From the NCBI GenBank assembly GCA_958295665.1, contig OY282560.1, positions 147,056,091 through 147,120,090 of the forward strand: DNA of 64,000 nucleotides. Reading direction: 5' to 3'. The first letter of the stretch is position 1; every line of letters starts with the position of its first letter. The notes under the pieces were generated by a model, which was given only the letters and a program-made list of their open reading frames with translations, searched no databases and had not been told where the DNA came from. The position numbers were made by a program, and so were the translations under genes. Of the stretch, positions 46,110 through 57,599 are shown in pieces. Source of the stretch: Tipula vernalis. Lineage: Eukaryota > Arthropoda > Insecta > Diptera > Tipulidae.

Positions 46110-46643
46110 ATTGCCATATAATTTATTTTATGTTATGTTTCTTTATTTTTAATGTTGCCTATTAATTTATAATTTTATTTTATTTTTAATAGCCATGTAT
46201 GTGTTTTTAATTGATGAAATTAAAATAAATAAATACTCGAAAATCACTTAAGTGTGTATTTAAATTTATAATTGAGAATTTATAAACTTTTAGGAAAAGC
46301 AAGATTATGTTGAAATTAATAATTAAAACTGCAAGATTTTGTAAAGCAAGATTTTGGATTTGCAAGATTTTGGATTTGCAAGATTTTGGATTTGCAAGAT
46401 TTTGTAATGCAAGATTTTTATTAAATGCAAGATTTTGTACTTGCATGATTTTGTAATGCAAGATTTCGGGGCGCTCCCATTTTTTCAGTGTAATTTCGCT
46501 TCAAAAACTTTTTTTATAATTCTTGTGCTTTTAAAACCAGTTAAGTGCATTTTTGTAGAATTTTAATTCAAACATTGTTATTCTGGTATATTCCAGATAT
46601 ATAAATATTTTACGAAAAGGAGAACTGCTAAGAGAGAACTGTA

Positions 46644-46838
46644 ACTTATTAGCCTGATTTTTCATGCACTTGTAGTATTAGTGGTTTTTTTCAATTCCTA
46701 TTTAAAAACTTGTATATGCATGCGTTAAATACAATAAAAATTGAAATAAAAGTTTTTAAACAGAAATTCTAAAATTCGCTAAATTATTACAAGTGCATGG
46801 TTGATTCCTATAAATAGGAAGAAATCAGGGTAATAAGT
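46644..46838. mobile_element. MITE with TA flanks
   Basis: The left end, ACTTATTAGCCTGATTTTTC, and the right end, read as its complement (ACTTATTACCCTGATTTC), form inverted repeats continuing to ATGCACTTGTA on both sides. The right arm has about 20 extra bases (CCTATAAATAGGAA). TA dinucleotides flank both ends (46642-46643, 46839-46840). It is too short to code, and a mariner-type parent is plausible. Confidence 0.7.
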
Positions 46839-47615
46839 TAGTAGTTCAGTCGCTATAGACTGATGAGATGACTAAAAATTTATTTGTTTTTCACAATTCT
46901 TTCAGATCGAAATTGAATTGCACACTCTTAACATTTTCTCCTTTTCGTCGAATTTTAGGGAAAGCCAAGAATGAAAATTTAAATATCTACCAGACCAAGT
47001 ATTTTTATGGTACCAATCACACGTAATTTTGCCATTTGGTTCATGAATCAGCAGAATGTCCAAAAATGAAATTTTGTTATCTACTTATTTTTCTAAGGTT
47101 AATTTTATTCTGTTGTTTTTCGAATTAAATTTTTCTAAAAATGAATCAATTTTGTTTATTGGTAATTTTGTTCATCTAAATTGTTTTTTGCTTCGTGAAA
47201 CTTAATTTTTATTCAATTGTACAACCGTTTTTTACATGAAAGCACATTAGCAAGGTTTTTTTTCAAAAATACATGGCTGAGCGTTTCCATGAAAAATCGG
47301 TTTTAATAAAAATTTGTGATTGCTTTATTTTTTGATTTATTTTTCATTATGCTTTTGAAAATGAACCCGAATTGAGTTCGAAAGCTAAAGCTTTAATTAG
47401 TTAAAAAGAAATAAAAAGAGCTCTAAACCAAATAAAAATTGTTTAATTTATAAATATTAATTGGCCCATAAAAATAAAACATTAATTTAGTATTCTTTTT
47501 ACTTCTTAAAGTTTTATTTACACCTGTTTAGTTTGTTTAAAAATTGAAAACGTAGAAAAAAAAATTTTAAAATAAAACAATGAGCTTTTTATTTGCAAAA
47601 CATATAAATACTACA

Positions 47616-48170
47616 TACAGTCAAGAACATTCATTTGTTTATGATCGAACTTTTTCTAAATGTTGTAGATTTCACTCATACTGTATCTGAAAAAGCTGTA
47701 ATTCATCAGAAATCGGAAAAATACACCTATAGTTAACCTGTCCAAAAGAATAATTCAAATGATTTGTGACGTATTATCAAGCAGAAAGCAGAAAGATAGA
47801 AAACTTTGCATAGAATAAAAGGGCGGCAAAAGATTACTTCGTTGGAAGAAAAATTTATTTTACGAGAAGTTTTTAAAAATCCAAAGCTTTCGGCTCTTGA
47901 ATTAAGAAAGATGTGGTATAAATTTAGTACTGTAAAGGTTAATCCAATAATTGATGGTCAATATTTACTTCAAATTAAAAAAATTATTTCACGTGACTGA
48001 AAATCTTCGAATAAGAAGGTTAAACTGCGCGAGGAAATACAAAGATATAACAGCTGATTTTTGGAAAATTATGGTGTTTTCTACGCAAGTAAGTTTGCCT
48101 TGTTTCATTGTGATAAGAAACAGGAAAAAGTGTGACGGGAGCGCAATGAAGCATATAGAACCAAAAATTT
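47616..48170 (+). pseudogene. Second Tc1-like transposase remnant
   Basis: A possible left TIR starts CAGTCAAGAACATTC after TA at 47616-47617. The coding remains include the second HTH subdomain (GRQKITSLEEKFILREVFKN, 47820-47880) and, after a frameshift, RRLNCARKYKDITADFWKIM with the degraded first catalytic block (FS-ESKFALFHC). VWRERNEAYRTKNLTAA follows at about 48150. The pattern matches Tc1 proteins, but stops, shifts and the loss of the rest of the DDE domain show strong decay. It is unrelated in sequence detail to the copy at 3874-5400. The right end is not identified. Confidence 0.65.
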
Positions 48171-48695
48171 AACTGCTGCCGAAGTTGTGTGCAGTATATT
48201 TAAGTGCGACAATATAAAAGGGAGGAAAGCACTTCAATTTGTTCACTTATTTTATCGGACGGATCGTTTTTCAAGAAATGGGGGCCGTAAATCCCTATCA
48301 CGTCCCTATAACATTAAAAAATCTATTAGCAGAACGCGCGAGTTCAGCGAATTTGTAAATTTCACTATAAAACTGGACAAATGGCAGTGAAAAAGCCCGT
48401 GATAGAGTGGGCATGAAATATGAGATCACAATCCAAAATTGTTGATTTTATTAAATCATTTAAAATTATTGGGTGTGGCATTATTGCCAAGGTACCATTT
48501 GAGATGGCAATATTTCAGTCGTGGCCTAACAACTGCAAAATTATTTAAAATGTTAATGGAAACCAATTCGGGTATTCCTGTAAATGGTTTTTGTTTCTCC
48601 GTAATATTTAGGACTAACATCTACTGCACGCTTCATTTATACAAGCTTTGTGATAAAGTATTCTTCAAGATGCTTGATTTTAAACAGGGCTAGTA

Positions 48696-48928
48696 ATGAT
48701 TTCGTTTGAGTGCCAAAAAAACGATGTGCCCCCTAAAGTTGCGGATGAGGCGGCATACTATAGCACACAGCCGAATTTATTTTTTTATAAACTAGCCCAG
48801 GAAAATGTTTTTTTGTACCATTGGATGGAAAATATCCGCCAAAGAGAATCCAATGGAATTTCATCCTGTGTTTTAATGAGAAAGCCGTGTTTTTATTTTT
48901 CCTGTACTGGAAGAACTTTCATTTTAAT
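48696..48928 (+). pseudogene. Fragment of an uncharacterised transposon-associated protein (possible)
   Basis: The open frame contains EAAYYSTQPNLFFYKLAQEN, VFLYHWMENI and GISSCVL. Order and spacing resemble the conserved AYYxRQ...YNxxV, then W-E, then GSxEIxSC segment seen in a family of uncharacterised arthropod and hydra proteins that I associate with mobile elements. This is recalled resemblance, not a search result. The fragment is short, without a start or end that makes sense as a gene. Confidence 0.35.
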
Positions 48929-49042
48929 TTAATTTTGGTTTAGTTTGTTTTAATTTATCTTGGCAATTTTTATTAAGTAGTTAACCGAATATCCTACACA
49001 TTTTCTAAACCACAAAATAACTGGTAGAGGAGTTTTTGAGAA

Positions 49043-50340
49043 GTGCAGCCGAAAACTTTAAATCTACCGATTGATGCAACATCATTTGCATCATCTGATA
49101 ACTCTCCAGTCCAGTCAAAGAGAATATCACTACCATCAGAAATTATTGAAAGAGCATTACAAGAACAATTATCAGAACCTTCTACATATATAATTGGGTG
49201 GGTCGCCTATAAAGAAAAAAGACTATCAGAAATTGGTTATTGTAAAAAGTATGTGGAAAAAGTAATAAATGTTGCTGAAAATGTTCTGGGTATTTCTCCG
49301 GTAGAGGTTCTTCGCAAGAGTACGCCTCGCAGGTTTGGTCTCCTTTTTATAAGTGCCATTCTGATTGTAGAAATACACAATTGCGAGAAAAAATATGAGA
49401 ATCGCGTATTTATGTTATCTTTGATATGATTACGTTAGCATTCGTGATGCAAATGGTGCTCGAATTCATAGCAGAAACTATTTGTTTTATGCAGTTTATC
49501 TGATGCATATAATACTTTTTTCGAAAAGCATCCAGCTGGATTTATAGGATTCTCTAAATTTGCAGAACTTCGACCATAAGGAAGCAGGAAGACCAGGAAC
49601 ACATAATGTATGTGTTTGTATAATTCATCAAAATAACAATATATTATGTCCAGTGATATCAAAAATAATACAATTGGTATTAGAAGTGTAAGTGAACTGC
49701 TACAATACGGATAGTATACTTATGCTATTGGATATCTGATATTAATACCTACAAATTGGAAAAAATTATCGAAATTTTATCAGACTCCTCAAAATATTGT
49801 TTAGCAAAATTACGTAAACATTATTACATTGCTAGAGAACAATCAAACTATCTACAGATAGTAAAAAGTAATCTTCAAGATTAGGAGTATGTTGTAATCT
49901 TACTACAAATCAGCGCTAAATAAACCAAATACAATTTCTTGTGCCATAATATTAGAAGAAGAAACACATGATGATGTAGCTGTATATGATTTTCAAAAGA
50001 AATTTATTGAATTTCTAGAAAGCAAAAAAAAATTGATTTTAAAGTTGGCTGCCAATGGAACTTTTCCGCTAAAAGCCACGGCAAGGGACCATCAGATGGA
50101 GTTGGCGGTACCATTAAGAGGTTAACTAGAGCAGCTTCCTTGAGAAGCATAGCTGAGAGAGAGTCTTTTTAATAATTCTAAAGAGTTTGTTGATTGGTGT
50201 AAAGAAAAAGGTGGTGTAACATCTATTCATTTCGATTATGTAACAAAATCGGAGGATGCAGAAACTGAAAAACATAACATTTCTAATCATTTAAAATGTA
50301 GATAGTGCAAATAACAAAAAATACTGTGTTATTCCAAATT
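49043..50340 (+). pseudogene. Decayed uncharacterised transposon-associated gene
   Basis: An open piece (49043-49429) with no known domain is followed by scattered blocks in other frames. These include GTHNVCVCIIHQN (about 49590-49628), a THDDVAVYDFQKKF piece (about 49968) and WNFSAKSHGKGPSDGVGGTI (about 50050-50110), continuing KRLTRAASL. The GTHxVCVCTIHxN and SHGKGPxDGxGGTxKRL signatures recur together in uncharacterised proteins of several animals, often multi-copy, which I take to be transposon-derived. The biochemical role is not known to me. The gene here has many stops and frameshifts. Confidence 0.5.
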
Positions 50341-53210
50341 TGAATCCAACTAGTGGCCTAAATATGAATTAAACATTTAAGCAGCTACACTAGCTGTAGA
50401 CTTCAGATCATTATCTTTTAAAGGCAGGCAGAAATTTCTCGTCTTAGCTTTTAAACATGCATAAAAATAAATTTATCATAAATCTAAGCCATCTAATGGA
50501 AGAATAAGGCCTATGTTTGCAGTTCCCACTAGAGATATGTAGTCTATCAAATTCAGAACTTAAAATTCCACTGGTAGCGTTATCTACTCATTTAACAGAA
50601 ATCGTATAATGTTCAAAAAATTATCAAAATGACATTTTTTCAACTTTAAAGCTACCTAGCGGCTGAACTATGCTCCTCAAACACGGTTTAACACTAGTTT
50701 GAAAGGTTTAACTATTATCTATCAAATGCTATATTACGTTTTTCGATATTTTGATGGACGTGCCCTCTAGCGGCAAAAATATAAACACAGATTTATCTGT
50801 TCCCAACTCCTTATATAACGGTACTTTTCAAAAATAAAATTTAGGATGAATTAATATCTTTTCAAAATGGTATCGCTTTTGAAAATAATGCTCTTAGAAC
50901 CGAAGATACAACCTTTTATGTAGGAATCAAAAGTTTGATTTTGAAAACTGTCAAAATTAAAAAATCAAATAGCGGGACAACCAAACGTCAAAAAAAAGAA
51001 AAAGAAACGGTCTTCTTATTTATATATGTATACACATTCATATATATATATATATATAAACTTTAACAAGTTAATTCCAATAAAATTAGTTTGTACTAAT
51101 TTGAAAGGAAGTGGGCATCGATATTATTTAAATAACCGTTGCAAGCTATTCTTTCAGAACACTATATAAAATCATGTTGCTTCATAAATTTTAAACGTAA
51201 TACGTACCAAAAATACTTCAACCAAAAATCACTTGCACTTCATTTTTAATTATAATTGTATCAGTTAAAAGCTCCTAACCCAATAACATAATCATGACAT
51301 GCAAAAATGTAAGACATTATGTTATAAATATATAATTATACTAAATCAATTTCCACCGTAATTATATGAATTCGCCTCCCCCGTCATCATTTCCGATACA
51401 CTAATTCATATTTAAAGTTATGATTATTAAAAAAAAAAAAAAAAAAATATTTATACATCTCAAAACATTATACTTGCATTTCCTTTCAATCAAATCTAAT
51501 CTGAATACATACATGTATAACAATAAGCATGATTAAAATGTTCTTCAATGCCATTTGCTCGCGTATAAATATTATTCGTATATGCGCGATTACAAAATAA
51601 AATTCTATTATGCAATCCGAAACTAAAACTTAAATTAAGCTCATCTGGGTATTCTATACTCTATAAGTTTGCGTGATAATGACAAGTGTACTCGTTATAT
51701 ACGATCAAAACGATTGTTATTATTTTTCTAGAACGGGGGAAACAATTTTGTGTTTCGATCGAATCTAACTTTATACAAATATTGAAGGTTAACAATTTAT
51801 TACTATTATTATTTATTATGATTGTTATTATTATTATTATTATTATTGTTGTTATATTACTATATTTTGTCTTGTCTAATTTAAGTTATAGTTGTTTTAT
51901 TTTAGTTTATTCTTATGTGATCGAATTAACCTTCTTAAAGTAAAAAAATAAAAAAAAAACAAATCTACTTTGTAAAGATGAAATGATTGTGTTTCATCGT
52001 TTTATTACAAAAGGCCTTGAATTCGAAGATGAAGTGTAGATCAAGTATTTTTTTTTTTTTGCTTAATTCTGTTTTACTTTGTGTACTCTTGGTTATGTAT
52101 TGTAGAATGGAAAGTGTATTGAGATCACTTCCCAGTTTTTTTCGTTTTTTTTTTTGTTTTGTTTATTTGGTCCGAGGTAGTTTAGTAAGTCAAGTGCGAA
52201 AATTGTTGCTTTGTTTAATTTAAATTGTGCGGTTACGCAATCTCATAAATTTCAATTATGTTTTCTGCATGAATTTATCTTTTATTTTATTGCATTTTAT
52301 CTTGGAATGTTCAATTCTTGATCTTAATAAAAGCGGCTCTAGAAAGAAGTTCTTGTACAGTTTCCTTGATTTTTAACAGATATGTCAATAGGATAAGATT
52401 TAAAACAATTTCTAATTCAAAACAAACCATGCGAGTGATAAAATATCAAAATTGATATAATTATGGCCACACTGAGGAAATTTACTGAATAAAATTTGTT
52501 CCACCTAATTTAGTATAAAAATACAAGAGACCCGTTAAAAGACACAAGCACTGATCAATCAAGAATCAAATATGGAAATCGGATTCTTTTAAGAAGAACA
52601 ATTCCAATAAACTGATTTTCTATAAAGAAGGACATAAAATCGTTATATTCAATTTGAAGTGTGTCCGTTGATAACAAGATCAAGATTACAAGATGTGTCA
52701 TCACTTTGTAGGAACAACACGCAATCTTTGTGTTAACTTGGAGCGAACTTTGGCATACCAGATTTTTTTTTAAGCAGAAAAGTAAGAAAAGAAAAGGTAG
52801 GAATGGCGAGAGAGATTATACAGAACTAGAAGATCAGTCCTCACGAATTCGATAGCCAGGGAAATATTATAAACGCCCAGATATTGTCGACTTAAAAATT
52901 AACATCGTTTAGCTATTTAATTTAACCTTCGCTTCGGCAACAATTTTGTTTCTATTTGTTGTGCACGATTTACAAATGTAAAGATTTTGTTCCTCCTTGA
53001 GGTTTGTACGGAAAAATATCTGAATTCACTCCGTTTTTTTAATAAAATGTGGTTTTTGAAGTTTTAAGTACATATTGTTACCAAATTTAATTTTATTAGA
53101 TGGCAGGCATCTATTTTGCCCACAATGTATGTATAAGTACGAAAAATGCATTGCATAAAAATATTATTTAAAATTGCTTCAATTCTGAATTGAACGTAAT
53201 AATTGTGAAT
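50341..53210. other. AT-rich non-coding stretch
   Basis: No gene is recognised. CTAGCGGC occurs at about 50652 and 50769 in similar AT-rich settings. TA repeats lie near 51036-51058, an A run near 51430-51447 and ATT repeats near 51820-51850. Hydrophobic frames at 51686-52223 follow from T-rich DNA. Confidence 0.5.
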
Positions 53211-53215
53211 GCGTA

Positions 53216-55240
53216 AGCCCCGCGTTGTCATTTGGCAACGTCAGTATGGCTTCAAGTCAAGAGACGTCACGTATATACAATTTACTAAAACATTTATTCT
53301 TTCTTTTCGTGAAGTTTTTATGTCAGTAGCTAGTTGTACGTGAAAGATTAGAGACTTCAAAATAAGCGTATAAAATAAATCGCTCAAAAACTTCAAAAAT
53401 GGACTTCATGAAAAAGTAATTATATTATTATTATTTTTAATCTAACTAGGTTTGAAAATAATTCACATTATAATTATTCGCCATTCTTTGTACATTACAA
53501 CGATGTATAACCTCACAAATTAGATAATAGTTTTACGTGGAAAATTTTGTGTTTTCTTTCCGTGTTGCCGTATGACAACGCGGGACTGACCTCTAGTTGA
53601 AAAATTTATGTGTTTGATTTACTTTATTTTCTAGAAAATTGAGTTTAAAAGAGGCGCTCGATTAGTTAGAAGATATATTGTCTGATGAAGAGGACGAAAA
53701 TTTGCCAACCGCAATTGTTTTAGAACACCCGGATAATGAAGAAGATGATGATCCAGACGACTATTACGGGTTACCTGATAATGTCTGCCCGGCTCAATTA
53801 AAAAGTGAATATGAAATTTTATACAAAAAAATGATGAGTCAGATATTGAAGAAAATGGAGAAAATTTCGAAGATGCGGAGCATCTACTGATTTGCCAATT
53901 TGTCAAATTGCACATCAAGTTTATCTACGACACTATCAAATTTTAAAATGTCCTCAAAATTGGTGTGGTGTGATGATATCTCAACTGCTATGATGCCAAT
54001 ATTTCCGAAACAAAATTATAAGGATTGTCGAAATATAACTCCTCATGAACGAACTATGATTTACTCAACCACATTAGTAAACAATGTGATATTTATGCAA
54101 CAGTTCTGCAAAAACCAACACCAGGTATTTCTGTAGAGGAGCTCAAAGTTTATATTAGAATTTTATTCATAAGTGGTTACGCTTCACAGTCTAATATGGC
54201 ATCGTACTGATCAGCAGAACCAGATCTTCGAAATGAATTAATTTATAATTCAATTAATTCATTTCAAAACAAAACTGACAAATTGTGGAAGCTCCGACCG
54301 GTGACTGATCGGCTTAAAGCTAGTTTTTTGAAACATTTTCATCCAGAACAAAATCTATCATATGACGGCAGTATGATTTCCTATTTCGGAAAACATGGAT
54401 GCAAGCAGTTCATAAAGGGCAAGCCGCTGAGGTTTGGTTATAAGGTATGGTCACTATGTTTCCCAACAGGATATCTTACAAATTTCGAGATATATCAGGG
54501 ACGAAATCCACGCTCTAATATGTTTTACGAGCAAAACTTTGGAAAATGCATAGCACCCTTGTTCAAGATGTTAGATGAATTTCCTCCGGATGTTCGAGTG
54601 CTACCATTTGCTTTATATTTCGATAATTTATTTACTGGCTTACCTCTATTAGCATTTTTGAAAAGTAAAGAATAGAATTCCTTAGAACTGTTCGCAGCCA
54701 CAAAAAAACAACTCAAGAAAAAGGAACGTGGTTTCATCATTAGCAAAAAAAGTGAATGGTTTGAACATTCGATTGACGGAATGGGTAGACAACTCACTCG
54801 TGTCAATTGCATCGACCAAATTTGGTGTTAACCCAATTTTCAGAGCGTTGCGATATTCAATAATTCATAAAAAAAAAGATCAAAGTACCACGTCCTTGTG
54901 TCATATCTGAGTACAATAAATACAAGTGTGAGGTAGATCGTATGGATCAAAATGTAAGTCTTTATCGCATAGGAATAAAAGCCAAAAAGTGGTGGAGCTC
55001 CATTTTTACTTGGCTGATTGATGTAGCTATGCAAAACGCATGGTTCCTTCACGGTGTAGGTCTTTGCGTAAAATGCTTTAAATCCTACCATTGCCCTAAT
55101 TTATAAGTAACTAATATGATTAAGAAATATAGAGACTGAATTACAATGCAATATGAATAAATGTTTATAAGAATAAAATGGCATTTTTCCATTATTTTTT
55201 CAACTCGAGGTCAGCCGCCGCCGTTCCAGCGATGCCAAAT
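53216..55240 (+). mobile_element. piggyBac-like element, copy C (PGBD3-like)
   Basis: A decayed transposase is flanked by related inverted motifs. CCCCGCGTTGTCATTTGGCA begins at 53219, and its near-complement TGCCGTATGACAACGCGGGA sits at 53566-53585. The block CGGGACTGACCTCTAG (53581-53596) is inverted again as CTCGAGGTCAGCC at 55204-55216. GACCTC/GAGGTC motifs also occur near the end of piggyBac copy A. Exact element ends and a TTAA duplication could not be fixed. A TTAA followed by CCTTCGC at about 52922 is a possible outer left edge. Confidence 0.65.
53630..55106 (+). pseudogene. piggyBac-like transposase, copy C
   Basis: An acidic N-terminus (DEEDENLPTAIV, then NEEDDDPDDYYG, from 53678) is followed by broken middle pieces. 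The core is open from 54283 to 54675: [33 protein letters not shown] and [14 protein letters not shown]. After further shifts come a PRPCVISEYNKYKCEVDRMD segment, KAKKWWSSIFTWL and a cysteine tail (VGLCVKCFKSYHCPNL) ending at TAA 55104-55106. The three catalytic aspartates correspond to YDGSM, YFDN and VDRMDQ and are all present, though in separate frames. The YDxSM and FGxHxCKQFI wording is that of the PGBD3-like branch, distinct from copies A and B. Confidence 0.88.
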
Positions 55241-55249
55241 GGCTCCCCA

Positions 55250-57100
55250 ATGAAAAGTGGGCGAGACTGTTGGAAAACAAACGATGCATTCCTTATTTTA
55301 GATCTTTGTTATACTAATTATGCGAGAAAAAACTAAAATTTCGAAAAAATTATTTATAGGCTGATTCGGGTTAAGTAGAATAATTAGGCAAAATTTTAAA
55401 TTTAATTTAGAAATGAAAAGTTCAGAATTCAAACATGAATTTTGGTAAAATATTGAGTGCCGTTTACGTGAAACATGTCAACATACGTTTGTGAATTTCA
55501 ACACATCGAATATAAAATCAGAATTTCGAACAAAAACATGAATGAGACTTAAAATTCCCAAATGTAATTGAATAAATTATTGAGTAGAAACTTAAATTGG
55601 ATTTAAAAATTGAATTAGAATTACAAACTAGATTTGAACAATATCTTGTGTTTAATATGAATCAAAAGCTAATCGTACATTTCAGCAGTAATTTAGTTAT
55701 AAATAGAGTTTGAATTCCAATCTTTGAATAAAAATTCCAACTAGGGCTTCACTAAATATTGAGTGGATTTAAAAAAAAACTCCGGTTATAAATCGATAAA
55801 TTTTCAGTTTGAAATTAAACAGATACAATTTTAATTGAGTTACAATGAATTATGAAGCTAAAATTTTGAGTGAAATTTAAAACAGAAAGTAACAAAATGT
55901 TTCTGGATTAGACTACATTATGCATGGAATTTAAATAGTATAAATTGTTACTTGGGTAATAAAAATTGATTTAGAAATTTGCTTGGTTTAAACTAGATTT
56001 AAACATAATTTTAATTGCAATTAGGTAAGAATTAAGTTGCAATACGAGATTTGATCTCAAACAACCAACAAAATTTCCTTTGAGTTTGAGTGAAATTTGA
56101 ATTAGGAATTTAAGTTTAAATAAATGGTTTTGGCATTCCAAACCAAATAAAATCTTTGATATAGATTATAGTATATACAGGAATTGAGTTACAACTCGAA
56201 TTTTGTTTTCACAAAATTTGGAGAGAAATATAAGTTTACATTGCACATTAGATGTACTGAGTGGGTTTTCAATTAGAAAACAAAAAAATGACAACAAATT
56301 AGGTGGTGCAAAGAATAGATATATAAGTACATATTTTAAAACCAATTTGAATTGGATCAAAAAATTAAATTGGAAAAGATAATAGTTTTAGTGAATTCTA
56401 TTAGTGACATTTTAATCCGAAATTAAGTTAAACTTCCAAACTGTACTTGATTGTTGATCACGCTCATTGAATTAAATTTAAATAAAAACTTGAGTGAAAT
56501 TTAAAGTTTTAACAATTATCCAGGTATTCTACTATAATTGATTATATTTGAATGGTATTCAGACTAGTAACTTAGTTTAAAATCAAAATGGATTCAGAGA
56601 AAATTAAGATTTTTAGTCAGAAATTTAGTACCAAGGTGTTTTCGAAGTTGAGCCAATTGATAAATGGAATTTTGAACATAAATCTAGAAGAAAGAATCTG
56701 GAATCTAAATTGGTCAACTCCATTTGACACAGAGGAAATTGATTAGAGAGTTTGAGTGAAGTTTTAAGGAGAATTGTTTTCTAGTATCATATTTTGAAAA
56801 TAATTTTAGCAAAATATTTAATGTGATCTGAGTTTAAATTCTAAACACGATTTCAACAAATTTTTTAGTTCAACTAGAAAACCAGGAATCGTGCAAAAAA
56901 CTTAATATTTTTTGTTTTATAATAGAAGCATTTCAATTTTAAACCGTAATTGAAAAAAAATCTTAAGTAGGAACTTACTTTAGCAATAGAATTTAAATTA
57001 CAATTTGATTTAAGCAAATATACAGTATACGCTAAAATTAGCTTAAAACTTGAGTTTGGAATCTGGGCTGAGTTTAATAATAGTTTGAGTGAATTTTAAA
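55250..57100. other. Homogeneous AT-rich tract of GAGTTTGAAATT-like sequence
   Basis: No gene is present. The sequence is dominated by loosely repeated words such as TGAGTGAAATTTAAA, GAATTTAAATT and AAATTGAGTT, without a fixed period. The same texture resumes after the inverted repeats, at 58050-58920. It reads like a very old tandem or low-complexity expansion. No element ends were recognised. Confidence 0.45.
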
Positions 57101-57598
57101 TTTATTAATTTTTTGTTGAATATTAATTAATTCATGTAATATCTAATATGCTACCGGTGATTAGACCATTTTAATTGTGTTTCGATTAACACGAGAAGTA
57201 TATTAGTATTTACGAACAGTAATTCAACGAAACCGACTAATAGATAGAATTATATTTGTTTAATTATATGATTTTAAAATGTTCCGAAAATTGTAAGAGA
57301 ATTCAATCCAGTTTCGAACTGATGAGCTTATGATTATGAAAAAATCAATCTTCTCATCAGGCCGAAGCGACTGGACTGATTATAACACTGGATTGAATTC
57401 TCTTACAATTTTCGGAACATATTAAAATCATATAATTAAATAAATAGAATTCTGTCTATTAGTCGGTTTCGTTGAATTACTGTTCGTAAATACTAATATA
57501 CTTCTCGTGTTAATCGAAACACAATTAAAATGGTCTAATCACCGGTAGCATGTTAGATATTACATGAATTAATTAATATTCAACAAAAAATTAATAAA
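57101..57598. repeat. Inverted repeat with 212-bp arms and 74-bp spacer
   Basis: The left arm (57101-57312) and right arm (57387-57598) are equal in length and reverse complements, with about five mismatches by eye. They start and end with TTTATTAATTTTTTGTTGAA and its complement. The spacer (57313-57386) contains its own imperfect hairpin (CTGATGAG...CTCATCAG). There is no coding. It looks like a recent non-autonomous element with very long TIRs. Confidence 0.92.
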
Positions 57599-57599
57599 G

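Larger units (their letters stand above)
45550..46466. repeat. Fold-back structure: inverted 15-bp minisatellite arrays
   Basis: The left array (45550-45713) repeats CTTGCATTACAAAAT about ten times. The right array (46331-46466) repeats the complementary unit, GCAAGATTTTGTAATG or GCAAGATTTTGGATTT. The outermost units on both sides include the same variant (CATGCAAGTACAAAATC and its complement), so the arms are homologous. The interior holds an 86-bp perfect palindrome and a lysine-rich frame. This architecture matches fold-back (FB-type) transposons in plan, but the sequence unit is one I do not recognise. Confidence 0.85.
43402..46492. mobile_element. Candidate large element with CACTGAAAAAA ends
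   Basis: TACACTGAAAAAA at 43402-43414 and its exact complement at 46480-46492 could be terminal repeats flanked by TA. They would enclose an AT-rich region rich in GAACAAATTCATA-like motifs (43500-44900), a GT microsatellite (about 45008-45045) and the fold-back minisatellite (45550-46466). Because the match is short and A-rich, it could be chance. The left end may instead belong to another repeat. Confidence 0.35.

Noticed and set aside
51686..52223. Two hydrophobic frames that look like membrane proteins
   Set aside because: They follow from T-rich and ATT-repeat DNA, with no motif and no homologous neighbour.
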